A stretch of 64,000 nt of DNA from Carposina sasakii. Its lineage: Eukaryota; Arthropoda; Insecta; Lepidoptera; Carposinidae. A program made the position numbers and the translations under genes. Within the stretch, counting starts at the first letter, position 1, and the number at the start of each line of letters is the position of its first letter. Location of the stretch: the NCBI GenBank assembly GCA_014607495.2, contig CP053152.1, positions 4,092,001-4,156,000 on the forward strand, read 5' to 3'. Under the pieces are notes generated by a model. It saw only the letters and a list, made by a program, of their open reading frames with translations. It ran no database searches and was not told the DNA's origin. Shown here piece by piece: positions 22,843 through 33,480 of this stretch.

Positions 22843-23580
22843 CCCGTTCGTCCGACCCACAGAACAGGTAATATAATTACCTGTTCTGTGGTCCCACCAA
22901 TGGGACGAACGGGAAATTAATAAAATGTTAAAATATTTATTCCCGTTCGTCCCATCATGACGGTGAGTGGGACGAACGGGAAGTAGCTTATTGCGTGGAA
23001 GGGGTATATTTATTTTTATTTTTTTTTGTTTACATAAATCGTTATAAGTATAAGAAATAATTTACGACCTTTTCTCAGACCTTAGGAATATACACATAAA
23101 ATTTCATAAAAATCGGTCAAGCCGTTTCGGAGGAGTTTAAAAGTAGGAAATCTCTGAATAGTTACGTTTCAGTTACCATTACGAGTATAAGGTCATCGAA
23201 CATTTCAAGACAACAAACAAGTTGGAATAACTGGAATAATGGGATTGAGCGTAGTTCATAATTTCTTAATATATGATTTCCTACAACCCATCCCAAAATT
23301 GTTTTTCATTTCATTTCAGTGGGACGAACGGGAATTTAATAAAATATTTAATTTATATTCCCGTTCGTCCCACCATGACGGTGAGTGGGACGAACGGAAA
23401 TAAAATTGTAATATTTTATTATTTCCCATCCCACCGGTGGGACGAAGTCTGGTGGGACCATTCGTCTTATAACCACTGTATATTGTGGGACATCAAACGT
23501 ATATGTTAATATGGAAGTCTGGATTATTATGATAAAAATAAAATAAAAATACCGAAACTTCGACGAACGGGAATAATCCA
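22843..23580. repeat. Cluster of hairpins built from gggacgaacggg
   Basis: The 12-bp motif gggacgaacggg or its complement occurs at 22843 (11 of 12 bp), 22902, 22942, 22969, 23321, 23360, 23387 (11 of 12) and about 23562 (partial). Two copies of a composite unit (22902-22980 and 23321-23397) have the order motif, AT-rich linker (ttaataaaat), inverted motif, spacer with catgacggtga, motif. Arms of up to 16 bp (ttcccgttcgtcccac) pair across the spacer. A further 16-bp perfect stem (ccacagaacaggtaat) sits at about 22858-22892. I do not recognise this family. Confidence 0.8.
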
Positions 23581-23699
23581 GTTTTTAACTTATCCGGAAA
23601 AAACATAGTTTTGACGCAAAGTAAAATCAATATACCTTCCGACCACTGCTTATAACATAATTTTAGTCATAATATCCATTTTCCTCATATAGTTTTGTC

Positions 23700-23870
23700 A
23701 CAACAAGGTAAAATTAACTTCTAAATAATTTCGAGGGACTCTCCCGTTTTTAAATGTTGCTCGTTTTAGTTTCGACAACATCACAACAAGGTAAAATTAA
23801 CTTTTATTTATTAGAAAGCAGCCAGTAAATAATTGGCGAGGTAGAGGAACAACGAGGGACTCTCCCCGTT
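23700..23870 (+). repeat. Local direct duplication
   Basis: The segment acaacaaggtaaaattaact occurs at about 23701 and again about 82 bp later. A cgagggactctc block occurs at about 23732 and 23852. This looks like an imperfect duplication just left of repeat copy 2. Confidence 0.65.
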
Positions 23871-24053
23871 GCAGCATGCCAACCAAACAGAGGTAGGAGG
23901 CCCACCACCGCGCCCGCCAAATGATTATAACTGAAAAGAGACATGCTAGATCACAATTCTCATCCATCAGTAAAGAGAGTTGCCAGAGGATAATGTAAAA
24001 ATGGATAAGTGTTTTTTTAAACAATCACTGGAGATTATGACTATCCTGGGATG

Positions 24054-25690
24054 TCAGGGATTTGGTTTTATATACCAAGAAATTATGAAAAAATCAGCCT
24101 CCCCCCTTGACATACACAGCTCCTATAATGTAAGTAAAGACGTTGAAAAAGCATAAATATAATATTATCATAAAACGTTTTGAAAATGTTTACATATTTA
24201 ATAGAGTAATGAAATGTATTTAATGTAATTTGTATTATAATAGTAATGTAAAACAAACCTCGACAACTGTATTTTAAGGAATGTCTATGTAATGGATCCC
24301 TGGGTGCGAAATTTTGTCTATGCGATTTGTTTATCGCTTCGCATTGTCTAAATAAGATATTTTGGTGGTAGATATAAATACAGTAGTGAAATACGTGGTT
24401 GCAAGCGATCCAACTTATTATATCATAATACAAAATTTTTAAATATGGCCCTAGGCAAAAACTTGCTTAATAACTCTTGCTTTTTTAAAACCCTTTATTT
24501 GTAGCTTATCCTCATAATCCCAATATGCGCTACTTTTTAAACATTTTCTGTGTATTGTATATTTTTGAGTAGCACATACTTTTCCATAACAAAAGACCCT
24601 ACAATGAATTTATTTTGAAAGTTATACTTTTTATTATCATATATAACATTATAAATGTGAAAGTACTCTGTCTGTCTCGTAGCACTGCCGCCACTGAATT
24701 AATTTTAGGATTTTCTCTGCGTCTTTAGGTGGACAGAAAAGGTTTAAAATGGTGGCGTCACTATAACAGTAATCACTAGTAGAGCTAAAATTTCAATTTT
24801 CAGAACAAGGAAAACGTATGGATTATAGTAAGTTACAGTAGAAATATTTATAGATCAATTCCATGACCTCGTTCATTACAAAAACATTTACGAAGTAGCA
24901 GCCAAATAAAATAAAAGATATTTAATGGTTATTTATTTAATAGTGTTAAATCCCTTTAATCTAAATAAGCAGCACTTAAAACAAGTCTTATTTGTACACT
25001 GCGAAATATAAGCATAATTATGTATGTAAATATACCAATTTACATTCCCTTTAGGAACCAAACAGAGACCATCCTTTTTTATTTTGTAGGAGGCAAATTT
25101 TATGTTACCTATTTTTACCACCGCGCAATTATTCCTACCTTTAGAAACGATAATCTAATCCTTATTAATTATTAGTATCCACCATAAAAATTAGCTGTTT
25201 AAAAGCATACAAAAATGGCATTACAGATTATAACTGAAAAGCATTTCCTTACTAGACTATTAAATAACGAAGGGCACTAAAACAGACTGTAGAATGGATG
25301 CATTATAATAGATTTGATCACAATTCTATTTAAAAATCATCAATAAAAAACAGCAAATCTCATAATGGTTTATGTTTATGTAAACAGCAATAGCATTTAT
25401 ATCCTACTTAAAAATAAAGAGTACTAAAAACAGTGAAAGCTACCTTTGTGTATTGAGCACTAAAACTACAGGCATTACATAATCATAATGCCATTATAAA
25501 AATGGCATCATAATAAGCTTTATCAAGTAAACTCATATTTTTACGAACCTTAAACATAAGTTAAATCGTTTGTTAAAATGCTTCCTGTGTTACTTGGGTT
25601 GCTGGAGATTATGACATTAAAATTAAATTGTGAGTACACTCTAATTTTTCCCCGTCTTGTTTTTATCAAATTGGTCATCGGGAGGCAGAT
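24054..25690. repeat. Dispersed 1.7-kb repeat, copy 2 (gapped)
   Basis: It is collinear with 13811-15570 but interrupted by dozens of 3-20 bp gaps. At about 25060-25350 short blocks absent from copy 1 appear (accaaacagag, gtaggagg, accaccgcgc, attataactgaaaag, gatcacaattct), in the same order as in 23878-23975 just upstream. The THAP-like exon is destroyed. No coding capacity. Confidence 0.75.
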
Positions 25691-26739
25691 AAGAAGCGCT
25701 GGTATACATTTCTAATGTCCCACGCACAAAGATAGTTCCTAAGATGGTTTCACAAAAAGGTCAATTAGACAGGTACTGGATAGTATCATATTTGAACAAA
25801 AAAAATGGCAAAAGTCATAAAACTACGCGGTTACGAAGAAAAAGGTTAATTACGACAAAATTCTAGTTAGGTGGTGGTCAATAGAATGGTGGTTATAAAT
25901 TTAGAACACCTTGATGGTTCTATAAGGTGTTTGACCGCATTTACTTACACCCCTCACAACAACAACCTTAGTATTCTAATGTGCGTGTTACTACTTTATG
26001 CAATGGTTTGCTTTTGTTATTCAGCGCTGAATAGTAGGTATACAGAAAAACGTTAGTTTCGGAGGATAGCTCATAAAATATTATTCTCATGTAAAAATTC
26101 TCAATTTCACTCCTACACATAACAAGAAATATCTAAATAGTAAATATCTATGTAGTATGAAACTTTTATTTATTTCAGTCAAGGAAAGTCGAACGTTACG
26201 AAACCAGATTTTATGGTATCCGTGTGCATGAGATATTTAAATCAACTCAAGGGGTCTAATATAAAATATTCACCAATATCTTCGATGTCTTTGATCTCTG
26301 CATGTTGCTGGTGCCACTTATACAAAAATAAAAAATATAAAAATAATAGCCTTTTATTCAGAGAGTGCTTAAGTAACGTTTTGTTTAGTAGTTAATTCAT
26401 TGCTAATTAATTTTATCATAATATAATCTATAAAGTTTTTTTTGCATCAAAACTCGTCTGTATGCCATTAGATGACAAAGGCCTCCTCCAATTGACTCCA
26501 TTTCTTTCTATCCATAGCTTTTCCTTTCCATGTGCCACATAAAAAATATAGAGACACAAATAATGAAGTGATTCATAACAATTTATCCAAATCCTGTCGC
26601 AAAGCTCTCTTAATAGGAAATAATTAAATAACTTTTGGCTCCCCTTAATAACTCCTCAAACAGAGTGTAACAAAAGTTTAGCGAAATTCATTAAAGGAAT
26701 CCCACTAGAGAACCTAGTTTTACAAAATTTTAAATTCCG
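25691..26739. other. Intergenic, no gene recognised
   Basis: AT-rich. A tttatttcag acceptor at about 26178 followed by an open frame (to 26395) was examined, but the protein is featureless. Nothing is supported. Confidence 0.4.
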
Positions 26740-26990
26740 AGCACCACGGGCCGATAGAACCACATGGTGCCACTTCTGACCAATTTTGAGGGTATAGTTG
26801 AGATGTACAAGTTCGGTTAGTAGTGACAGGTGGTCAGCCCATCACCTACAAAACACCAAGACCCTCTTGTCCCTCTACTGACTTGTACAGTATGCCCGGG
26901 AAGAGAAGCAGCTGTAGTATTGTACGTTTTTTTTTCACTCCCAGAGCAGCATAGAAGAAGAGGCATAGTAGAGGCAAAATTGTAGCATAT
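26740..26990 (-). repeat. Dispersed repeat R (SINE-like)
   Basis: It carries catggtgccacttctgacca, caccaagaccctcttgtccc and gcccgggaagagaagcagct, in the same order as at 27450-27630 and inverted at 40790-41010; part recurs at 48575-48690. It looks like a common SINE or LINE 3' piece. Confidence 0.7.
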
Positions 26991-27279
26991 ATTGATATCC
27001 ACAGTGGTGTAAGTTGTTTCCGGGCTTCAAACCGAAACTGAATTCATATGAGTCGCGTGAAGTTTAGAATTCCCGTTTAATTCAAATTGAAGCATTTTAT
27101 TTCGGATATTAATCCATAAGGGAGGTTTAAGGGAGGGGTGGCAATTTTGTAAAATTATGTCTTATGTTATGTCATAAGTACCTACACCATTCAAAGTTTC
27201 AGCTGTTTAAACTGGGCGTTAATCTGACAGTAACTCAGGATAAAGCATCTTACTCGTATATGTATCTTATATGTATTTC

Positions 27280-27790
27280 TTCTAGCCGCGTGGTGCCGAT
27301 AGAGTAGAGTTTGTACCACCGCATGCCTGTCCGTGGGTAACGTACAAGGCGATTAAGGGTTTCCGGGAGGCGGGCAGCAGCGCCTCCCGTGCTGACAATA
27401 CATACATACATATAATCACACCTTTATCCCTTACGGGGTAGGCAGAGCACCAAGGTCCGATAGAACCATATGGTGCCACTTCTGACCAATTTTAAGGGTA
27501 TAGTTGAGATGTACAAGTTCGGTTAGTCAGGTGGTCAGTCCATCGCCTACAAAACACCAAGACCCTCTTGTCCCTCTACTGACTTGTACAGTATGCCCGG
27601 GAAGAGAAGCAGCTGTAGTATTAGTAGTATTGCTGACAACATAGTCCGAAAATTACACTGCGGTCACCAACCCGTCTGCCCAGCATGGTGACTATGGGCA
27701 AAACCCCCCTGTGGCAGTAGCCTTGTGGCGTACCTTGGGGGAGGCCTACGTCCAGCAGTAGACTGCAATAGGCTGAAGACGATATGTATT
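27280..27790. repeat. Composite: non-LTR tail plus repeat R
   Basis: The left part (27300-27410) has cgattaagggtttccgggag and gcagcagcgcctcccgtgct, and the right part (27640-27790) has ctgcggtcaccaacccgtct, tgactatgggcaaaac and ccagcagtagactgcaatag. These are the two halves of the element seen intact at 63635-63900, split by a copy of repeat R (27410-27630). Confidence 0.7.
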
Positions 27791-28384
27791 TAACTTTTGT
27801 TAAGATAACCATCTTTAGACTCCGATCGAATGTCGCCAATAAACAAGATTATGGCACTTACGAAGGATGGACCTTATGGAAGGTACCAATATCATTTAAT
27901 TGGTAGAGATTTATTTCTTTCAGTTCTCTGTGCGTAACAATGCCTTTCATTTACTTACTTGTAATACTTTGTGTATACGAGTAGGTGCTACATTGTCCGG
28001 AAAAGAAAATATTTTATATAACCTTCCTGACACAAAAAACATATTTTTGGGTGAGGAAGTTAAGGAAATTCAATTTCAAATTTGCATTGAAATTGAGCTG
28101 GGGTAGAAAATTATGCGTATAGATTTCGCAGGCTTGTTTTCTTAAGGTTCAATCAATTGAAAGATACAAACTACCAGCGCAGTTTTTCAAACAAAACAAT
28201 GTAAAAAGGTAGATGCTCCACCCACCAGTACCGTACTAAAAATTGAGATACATAGCTCGATTGACCGTAAAAAGGTAGCAGACTGACCATTGACGAAGTA
28301 TTTAATTTATAAATAGGCGTAGGTACATACTTTATTTATAATCTATCTATTCCATATCTTCTTCTATATCTTCTTCTAAATCTA
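27791..28384. other. Intergenic, no gene recognised
   Basis: A short open frame at 27900-28106 was read and has no recognisable features. Nothing else was seen. Confidence 0.4.
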
Positions 28385-28603
28385 TCTATACATATAATAA
28401 AATTGTAAAGGATCTATGTTTGTGCACGCTAATCTCAGAAACGGCTGGACCGATTTCGATGCAATTTTCAGAAGTATATTGTGACAGGTCCTACTTAACA
28501 TATAGGCTACTTTTTATCCCGGGAAAGTGTTTTTATCCTGGATAATTTCGACATTTTGTTTTTTCTGTAGTCCACGCGGACGGAGTCGCGGGCGTGCACT
28601 AGT
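28385..28603 (+). mobile_element. Non-autonomous Helitron-like element
   Basis: It starts TCTATACATATAATAAAATT and ends ggcgtgCACTAGT after a gtccacgcggac hairpin. The body holds gtgcacgctaatctcagaaa and ttttatcccggg. It is among the cleaner copies and appears full-length. Confidence 0.75.
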
Positions 28604-28912
28604 TTATAAAAAAAATATATTAGTCTGGCGGCTTAGTCAATATTATCATAATCACTACAGATAACTGCAGAAAAACTAATACCTTTCAACTACATACGCG
28701 GATTCTTTATAATGGAATAACCAGAGATAGGTACTTTTATTGAAATTTTATTCACAGCATTTATACGTTTAGAAAAATTACTGTTACAAGATAAGGAAAT
28801 GATATTCATTCGAAACAATACTATTTAATAAGTGATTAATTTCCCATTAAAACATAGAGCCGGCTTCTCACATAAAATATACAATTAGGAAAATACATTT
28901 CCACAGTCGCAA

Positions 28913-29305
28913 TACAGGGTGTTTTTTCGTCACCACCCTTAACGAAGGGTACGTACTCTATACATCAAATAAAATAAAATAAGTTTATGGCAAAAAAAGT
29001 GCTGGGAAACGATGTAAATTTTTTGGAATTATTTTTTTAAATTTCTACATCGGGTGAAATTTATAGTGTCCAGTGTTTATGCTAGTTTTTTCATAGATAG
29101 ATATTAATTATTTCTCGTAAAAAAGTCTTGCTACACGCGTCAATGGGCATTTATGCAGAAAAACGCAGTATTTTTACTCAACTTTGGACCCAAATATTTT
29201 AGAAACCAGACACTTCCCAGGTATGCTTCCATGAAGAAAAATTATCGTAATGATGATGAGATTCCGTAGTTTTCGGGAAAGTTGACGACCAAAAATCACC
29301 CTGTA
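28913..29305 (+). mobile_element. MITE family M2
   Basis: Ends are tacagggtg and caccctgta with TA-like flanks. The interior has acgaagggtacgtactctat and atgcagaaaaacgcagtat, shared with 30236-30622 and, inverted, 31353-31707. Tc1/mariner-type mobilisation is possible from the TA ends. Confidence 0.75.
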
Positions 29306-30235
29306 TAACATATAGAAGGTACAATTGATTGAAAAATATTTTTTCCCTAGCTGTCAGGAAATAGTCGTTTTTTATTGATGTTGAGACGTATAATGATTTT
29401 TTTTTATTTGAAAAATCTTATAAAAACATCGTGAGTTTATTATGTTTATTTCAAGTGACATAATTATTTAGACGACTAAGGCGCGTTTGGTGACATGATT
29501 GCACCGTTGCACCCGTAAATGTGCGTCAAATTGGTCTTAAGGACTATCGTTCTATAGGTTATGATTATTTCCATCTTATTATCTATGTGTAGATTTTCGC
29601 CAGCATCGGTCCCGTTGATGTCTGCATAGAGAAAAAATGTGCTTTTTAGGTGCAACCTAAACGTCGACACACCACGCTCAAACCCAACCAAGCCTGTTTT
29701 TACCATTAATTGTCATGTGTATTTCGGCTTGAAATTTTACCTGAATAGAGGAGCAGCTCTGTAACAAAACTAACAAGTGTATTGTCACAGTTGGATTTTA
29801 AAATCCAATATTTTACATCACAAAGCAATTTGTTATTAATCTTCTAGAATTACGATGTCACGTCACGCTAGCTATATTGCACTCGAAGCCTAGTTCTAGA
29901 TTATAACCGAACCAAATCTAATTCATTAAGTGAACGAAGTGTTGAATAGTCGCCTATTCATTTACACTAACATGTTGGCTGTTTGTGTAAACCAGAGAAT
30001 TTTACAATCTTAAACTTGGCCTTAAGTAATGTACTTGGTGTACTGTGCTAATGCATTACCATGGGTATTACCTAAGTACTACTGTATTCATAAATGTAAT
30101 ATACTCATCGAATTCTTATTGTATAACTTTTTACGATTTTGGATAGAGATAATTTGCGCATCAAGCGCTTTGTCTGCTTAATTAATTAGTTAGGTTAGTT
30201 CTGTCTACCTTATTTCGGTAATACAGACGTGTGTA
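29306..30235. other. Intergenic, no gene recognised
   Basis: A minus-strand frame at 29706-29476 (MVKTGLVGFERGVSTFRLHL) was examined. It has no known motif and could be chance or repeat-derived. The rest is AT-rich. Confidence 0.35.
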
Positions 30236-30622
30236 TACAGGATGTTTTTTCGTTGACACCCTTAACGAATGGTACTTACTCTATACATCAAATAAAGTAA
30301 GTTTATGCAAAAAAAAATGCTGGGAAACGATGTAAATTTTTCAGATTTTTTTAAAATTACTTGATCGGGCGAAATTTACAGTGTTCAGTGTTTATGCTGG
30401 TTTTTTTATAGACAGATATTAATTATTTCTCGTGAAAAAATCTTGCTACACGCGTCAATGTGCATTTATGCAGAAAAACGCAGTCTATTTACTCAACTTT
30501 GGACCCTAATATTTTGGAAACCAGAAACTTCAGAAAAGGTATGCTTCCATGGAGAAAAAAGATCGTGATGATGAGGAGATTTTGTAGTTTTCGTAAACGT
30601 TGACAACCAAAAATCACCTGTA
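30236..30622 (+). mobile_element. MITE family M2, second copy
   Basis: Begins tacaggatg, ends aaatcacctgta. It is collinear with 28913-29305. Confidence 0.72.
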
Positions 30623-31043
30623 CCTATATTATGTATGTATCAAAATCTTTATAATAAATAGAGACCATTATGTACGTGTACCGACATCATTTCATGTCAC
30701 GCAAAAGGTGCGGCTTATTAATATAATTACGTTGTTATGTTAGACATCATTTAGTCATTGATAGTATAGGTAGGTAAGTATTAGGTAGGTAATATAATAC
30801 TTGTAGCAAATAACATCACCTTTACTTATTTAAACAATTGCTTCAAATATTTGTATTATACTTGGTGTAAAACAATAGTACTTAGTGGAAACATCGCGAC
30901 ATATCTGTCACAAGGTAAATAGTATATGTTATGTAGGTACTTAAGAAATTATCATCTGTACGAGTAAATAAAATTCTATTTTTATAAGAGAAGCTAATCA
31001 ATCCAATTATTCGGTATAAACCTAACTAATTCCTCTTTAGGCA

Positions 31044-31287
31044 TGAACGTATAAAGGACAACGGACGTAATGCTGTCACTGCACCAGATTGAAGCACCGA
31101 AATGGCGGCGCGTTGGGCATGAGTGCGTATTTTCCAGTAGGCGCCGAGCTTACTATAGTTTGTATGTGTTTGTGTGAATCACGCGTCAACACACATCCCT
31201 ACTCCACAGAATATCGTTGCCGAGCTTACTATGAATTTTTCACTCTGTGTAGTCACAACACTCTGCCCGTTATTCTTTATACGTTCA
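31044..31287. mobile_element. MITE family M3 (tgaacgtataaag ends)
   Basis: Perfect 13-bp inverted ends, tgaacgtataaag and ctttatacgttca. The interior has gccgagcttactat twice, once near each end. Fragments of the family are at 42620-42770 and 48125-48215. Confidence 0.75.
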
Positions 31288-31352
31288 CGTCTTTAGGGTT
31301 GTTGGGCTAATATCATATTGAAAGTTTATAAATTCTTGACAATATTATTATA

Positions 31353-31707
31353 TACAGGTAATTTTTGGTCGTCAACGTTCCCGAAAACTACGGAATCTCC
31401 TCGTCATCACGATCATATTTTTCCATGGAAGCATACCTGGGAAGTGTCTGGTTTCCAAAATATTAGGGTCCAAAGTTGAGTAAATAGACTGCGTTTTTCT
31501 GCATAAATGCACATAGACGCGTGTAGCAAGATTTTTTCACGAAAAATAGTTAATATATGTCTATAAAAAACTAACATAAACACTAGGCACTATAAATTTC
31601 GCCCGATCAAGTAATTTTAAAAAAAATCCCAGCATTTTTTTTGGCATAAACTTACTTTATTTGATGTATAGAGTTCGTTAATGGTTGCCACATAAAAACA
31701 TCCTGTA
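31353..31707 (-). mobile_element. MITE family M2, inverted copy
   Basis: Reverse orientation: left tacaggtaatttttggtcgt, right catcctgta. It includes the gcgtgtagcaagattttttc block. Confidence 0.72.
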
Positions 31708-31711
31708 TGTA

Positions 31712-31977
31712 TATAGGGTGTAACAGAAAGGGTATGTTAAGCGAAAAGCTGTATAAATAGCCCACTATAGAGAACCTAGTCCCAAAATTTGAGACTCGAA
31801 ATCACATTTTTAATTTTCAAGATTGCATGAAAATTCCTGAGATATTTAAAAATTCTCCATACAATCGGGAAAAATAAACATGTGATTTCGGATCTCAAAT
31901 TTTGTGGATAGGTTCTCTATAGTGGGCTATTTACATAGCTTTTCGCTTAACATACCCTTTTTGTTACACCCGGTATA
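31712..31977. mobile_element. MITE family M1, near-palindromic
   Basis: Almost the whole element folds on itself. The left arm begins tatagggtgtaacagaaagg and continues ttaagcgaaaagct, agcccactatagagaaccta. The right arm is the reverse complement. A better-matched sister is at 51837-52100. Confidence 0.8.
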
Positions 31978-32045
31978 TACTACATTATGATGATGAATTA
32001 GTAGTATCCAAAAATCATGTGAACTTAACTTACCATAGTCTATAG

Positions 32046-32358
32046 CATGGGTGGCCAACCGGTCGATCGCGATCGACTGATCGATCGCGTATATTAGTTC
32101 AATCGATCGTGGCAAAGCAAAAAAAATACGTGGAACAGACTGCGCAACCACTGCGCGCTGTATTGTGAATTTATTTAAAGGTTTTTTTAAATAAAAAAAA
32201 TACTATAAAATTATTAATAAAGAAATTGAAAAAAATCCTCACCTATTTGTGTAGGTACTGAATTATGCCGTTTCATTTTTAAGTTTGTAATTGGTAGATC
32301 GCACAGGGTGCCGTCAGTAAACAGTAGATCTTGGGTCTAACCAAGTTGGCCACCCCTG
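32046..32358. mobile_element. hAT-type MITE with 8-bp target duplication
   Basis: Ends catgggtggccaac and gttggccacccctg, flanked on both sides by gtctatag (32038-32045 and 32359-32366). An 8-bp duplication and CA..TG ends fit hAT. It contains gatcgatcgc-rich sequence and a small family A SINE tail fragment at about 32205-32250. Confidence 0.82.
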
Positions 32359-32366
32359 GTCTATAG

Positions 32367-33044
32367 GTAGATTAGATAACTTTATATTTTATTTATCCAA
32401 GTTCATTCAAGAGATTTTCGCTGTACTTCTCATAAAGTAAATAAGGTCAAAAGTGTGACCTTCCCAGAAATAGCAGAAATGTCTACAATGCAGCGTCATA
32501 AAAAAATAATTGAAAGCGATTGGTTATTGCATATATTGTTTATGCAAAGAGTGAAAACTAAAACCTAGTAAGAATTAAGTAGAGTCCAATCCACTTCTTC
32601 CAACACAAAGTCCGGTAGACGCGGCGCCACTGTGTATACATAAACTCCTGATAAACAAGAAAATGTAAAACATTCTCATGTTTGTCGTAGGACTTGAATT
32701 GCTTGACGGCCACACGGACGTCTGCGTAAATTAAAAACCGGTCATCGATGCATCGGTCACGCGAATGTAAATATTTTCCTTTTATTTTTCCGGGCATAGT
32801 CGAGTCTGCCACAAAGAAATGTCGACAACAACGTTTGATTTGATACTTACAGCTATTTTATTTGTACCTTATTTTTGTGTCTAATTACATTTTTAATGAT
32901 CTAAAACTACTCGTAATTAATGAAAGCCATTGCAAAAAAAATGGCATTAGTAGGTATTCCTCTGCTAAGCTAGACTATATTGGACTTACTAACTTTTGAA
33001 GTTATAAACCTAAAATACAATTACATTGTTCAATTTTTGTAACC
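32367..33044. other. Intergenic, no gene recognised
   Basis: A minus-strand frame at 32812-32558 (MADSTMPGKIKGKYLHSRD) begins at a real ATG but has no recognisable domain and is probably repeat-derived. Nothing else was seen. Confidence 0.35.
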
Positions 33045-33480
33045 TTTAGGGTCAAGGGAATAACTTTAGGTTTGCAGCGGTCGTGGGTTCGATTCCCAAT
33101 CGGATGAAGAATTTTTTGCATTTTCTTTATTAATAATTTTATAATATATAATGTTTTGACTAAGATAAATTTATAAAAACACTTATCCATTAATATAATC
33201 CGTTAGGATATGGTTGATCGTTTCAACTTTAAACATTGTGCTGAGGGATTCAGCTTTGTTTGCCGAGATTTGGCTAGTGTATAGCTATCGGGATGAAAAA
33301 TAACGTTGACAATATGTAATTTAGAAAAGAGATGGTAAAGTTCGTCATCCGAGTAATTGACCCGGTGGCTTAGTGGTTATAGCGGCTGGCACGGTTTGCA
33401 GCGGTCGTGGATTCGATTCCTACTCGGGTGAAGAATTTTTTAGATTTTCTTTATTAATAATTTTATAATAACTTTAGACC
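33045..33480 (+). repeat. Two family A SINE copies in tandem
   Basis: A truncated copy (33045-33165, keeping the B box gggttcgattccc) runs directly into a fuller copy (33165-33480) that matches 6370-6670 over its whole length. Both end in ttaataattttataata. Confidence 0.75.

Noticed and set aside
22843..23580. CRISPR array
   Set aside because: Motif copies are inverted and unevenly spaced in an insect genome; they form hairpins, not repeat-spacer units.
32558..32812. Small gene on minus strand (MADSTMPGKIKG start)
   Set aside because: ATG start but no recognisable domain, neighbours or splice context; likely repeat-derived.
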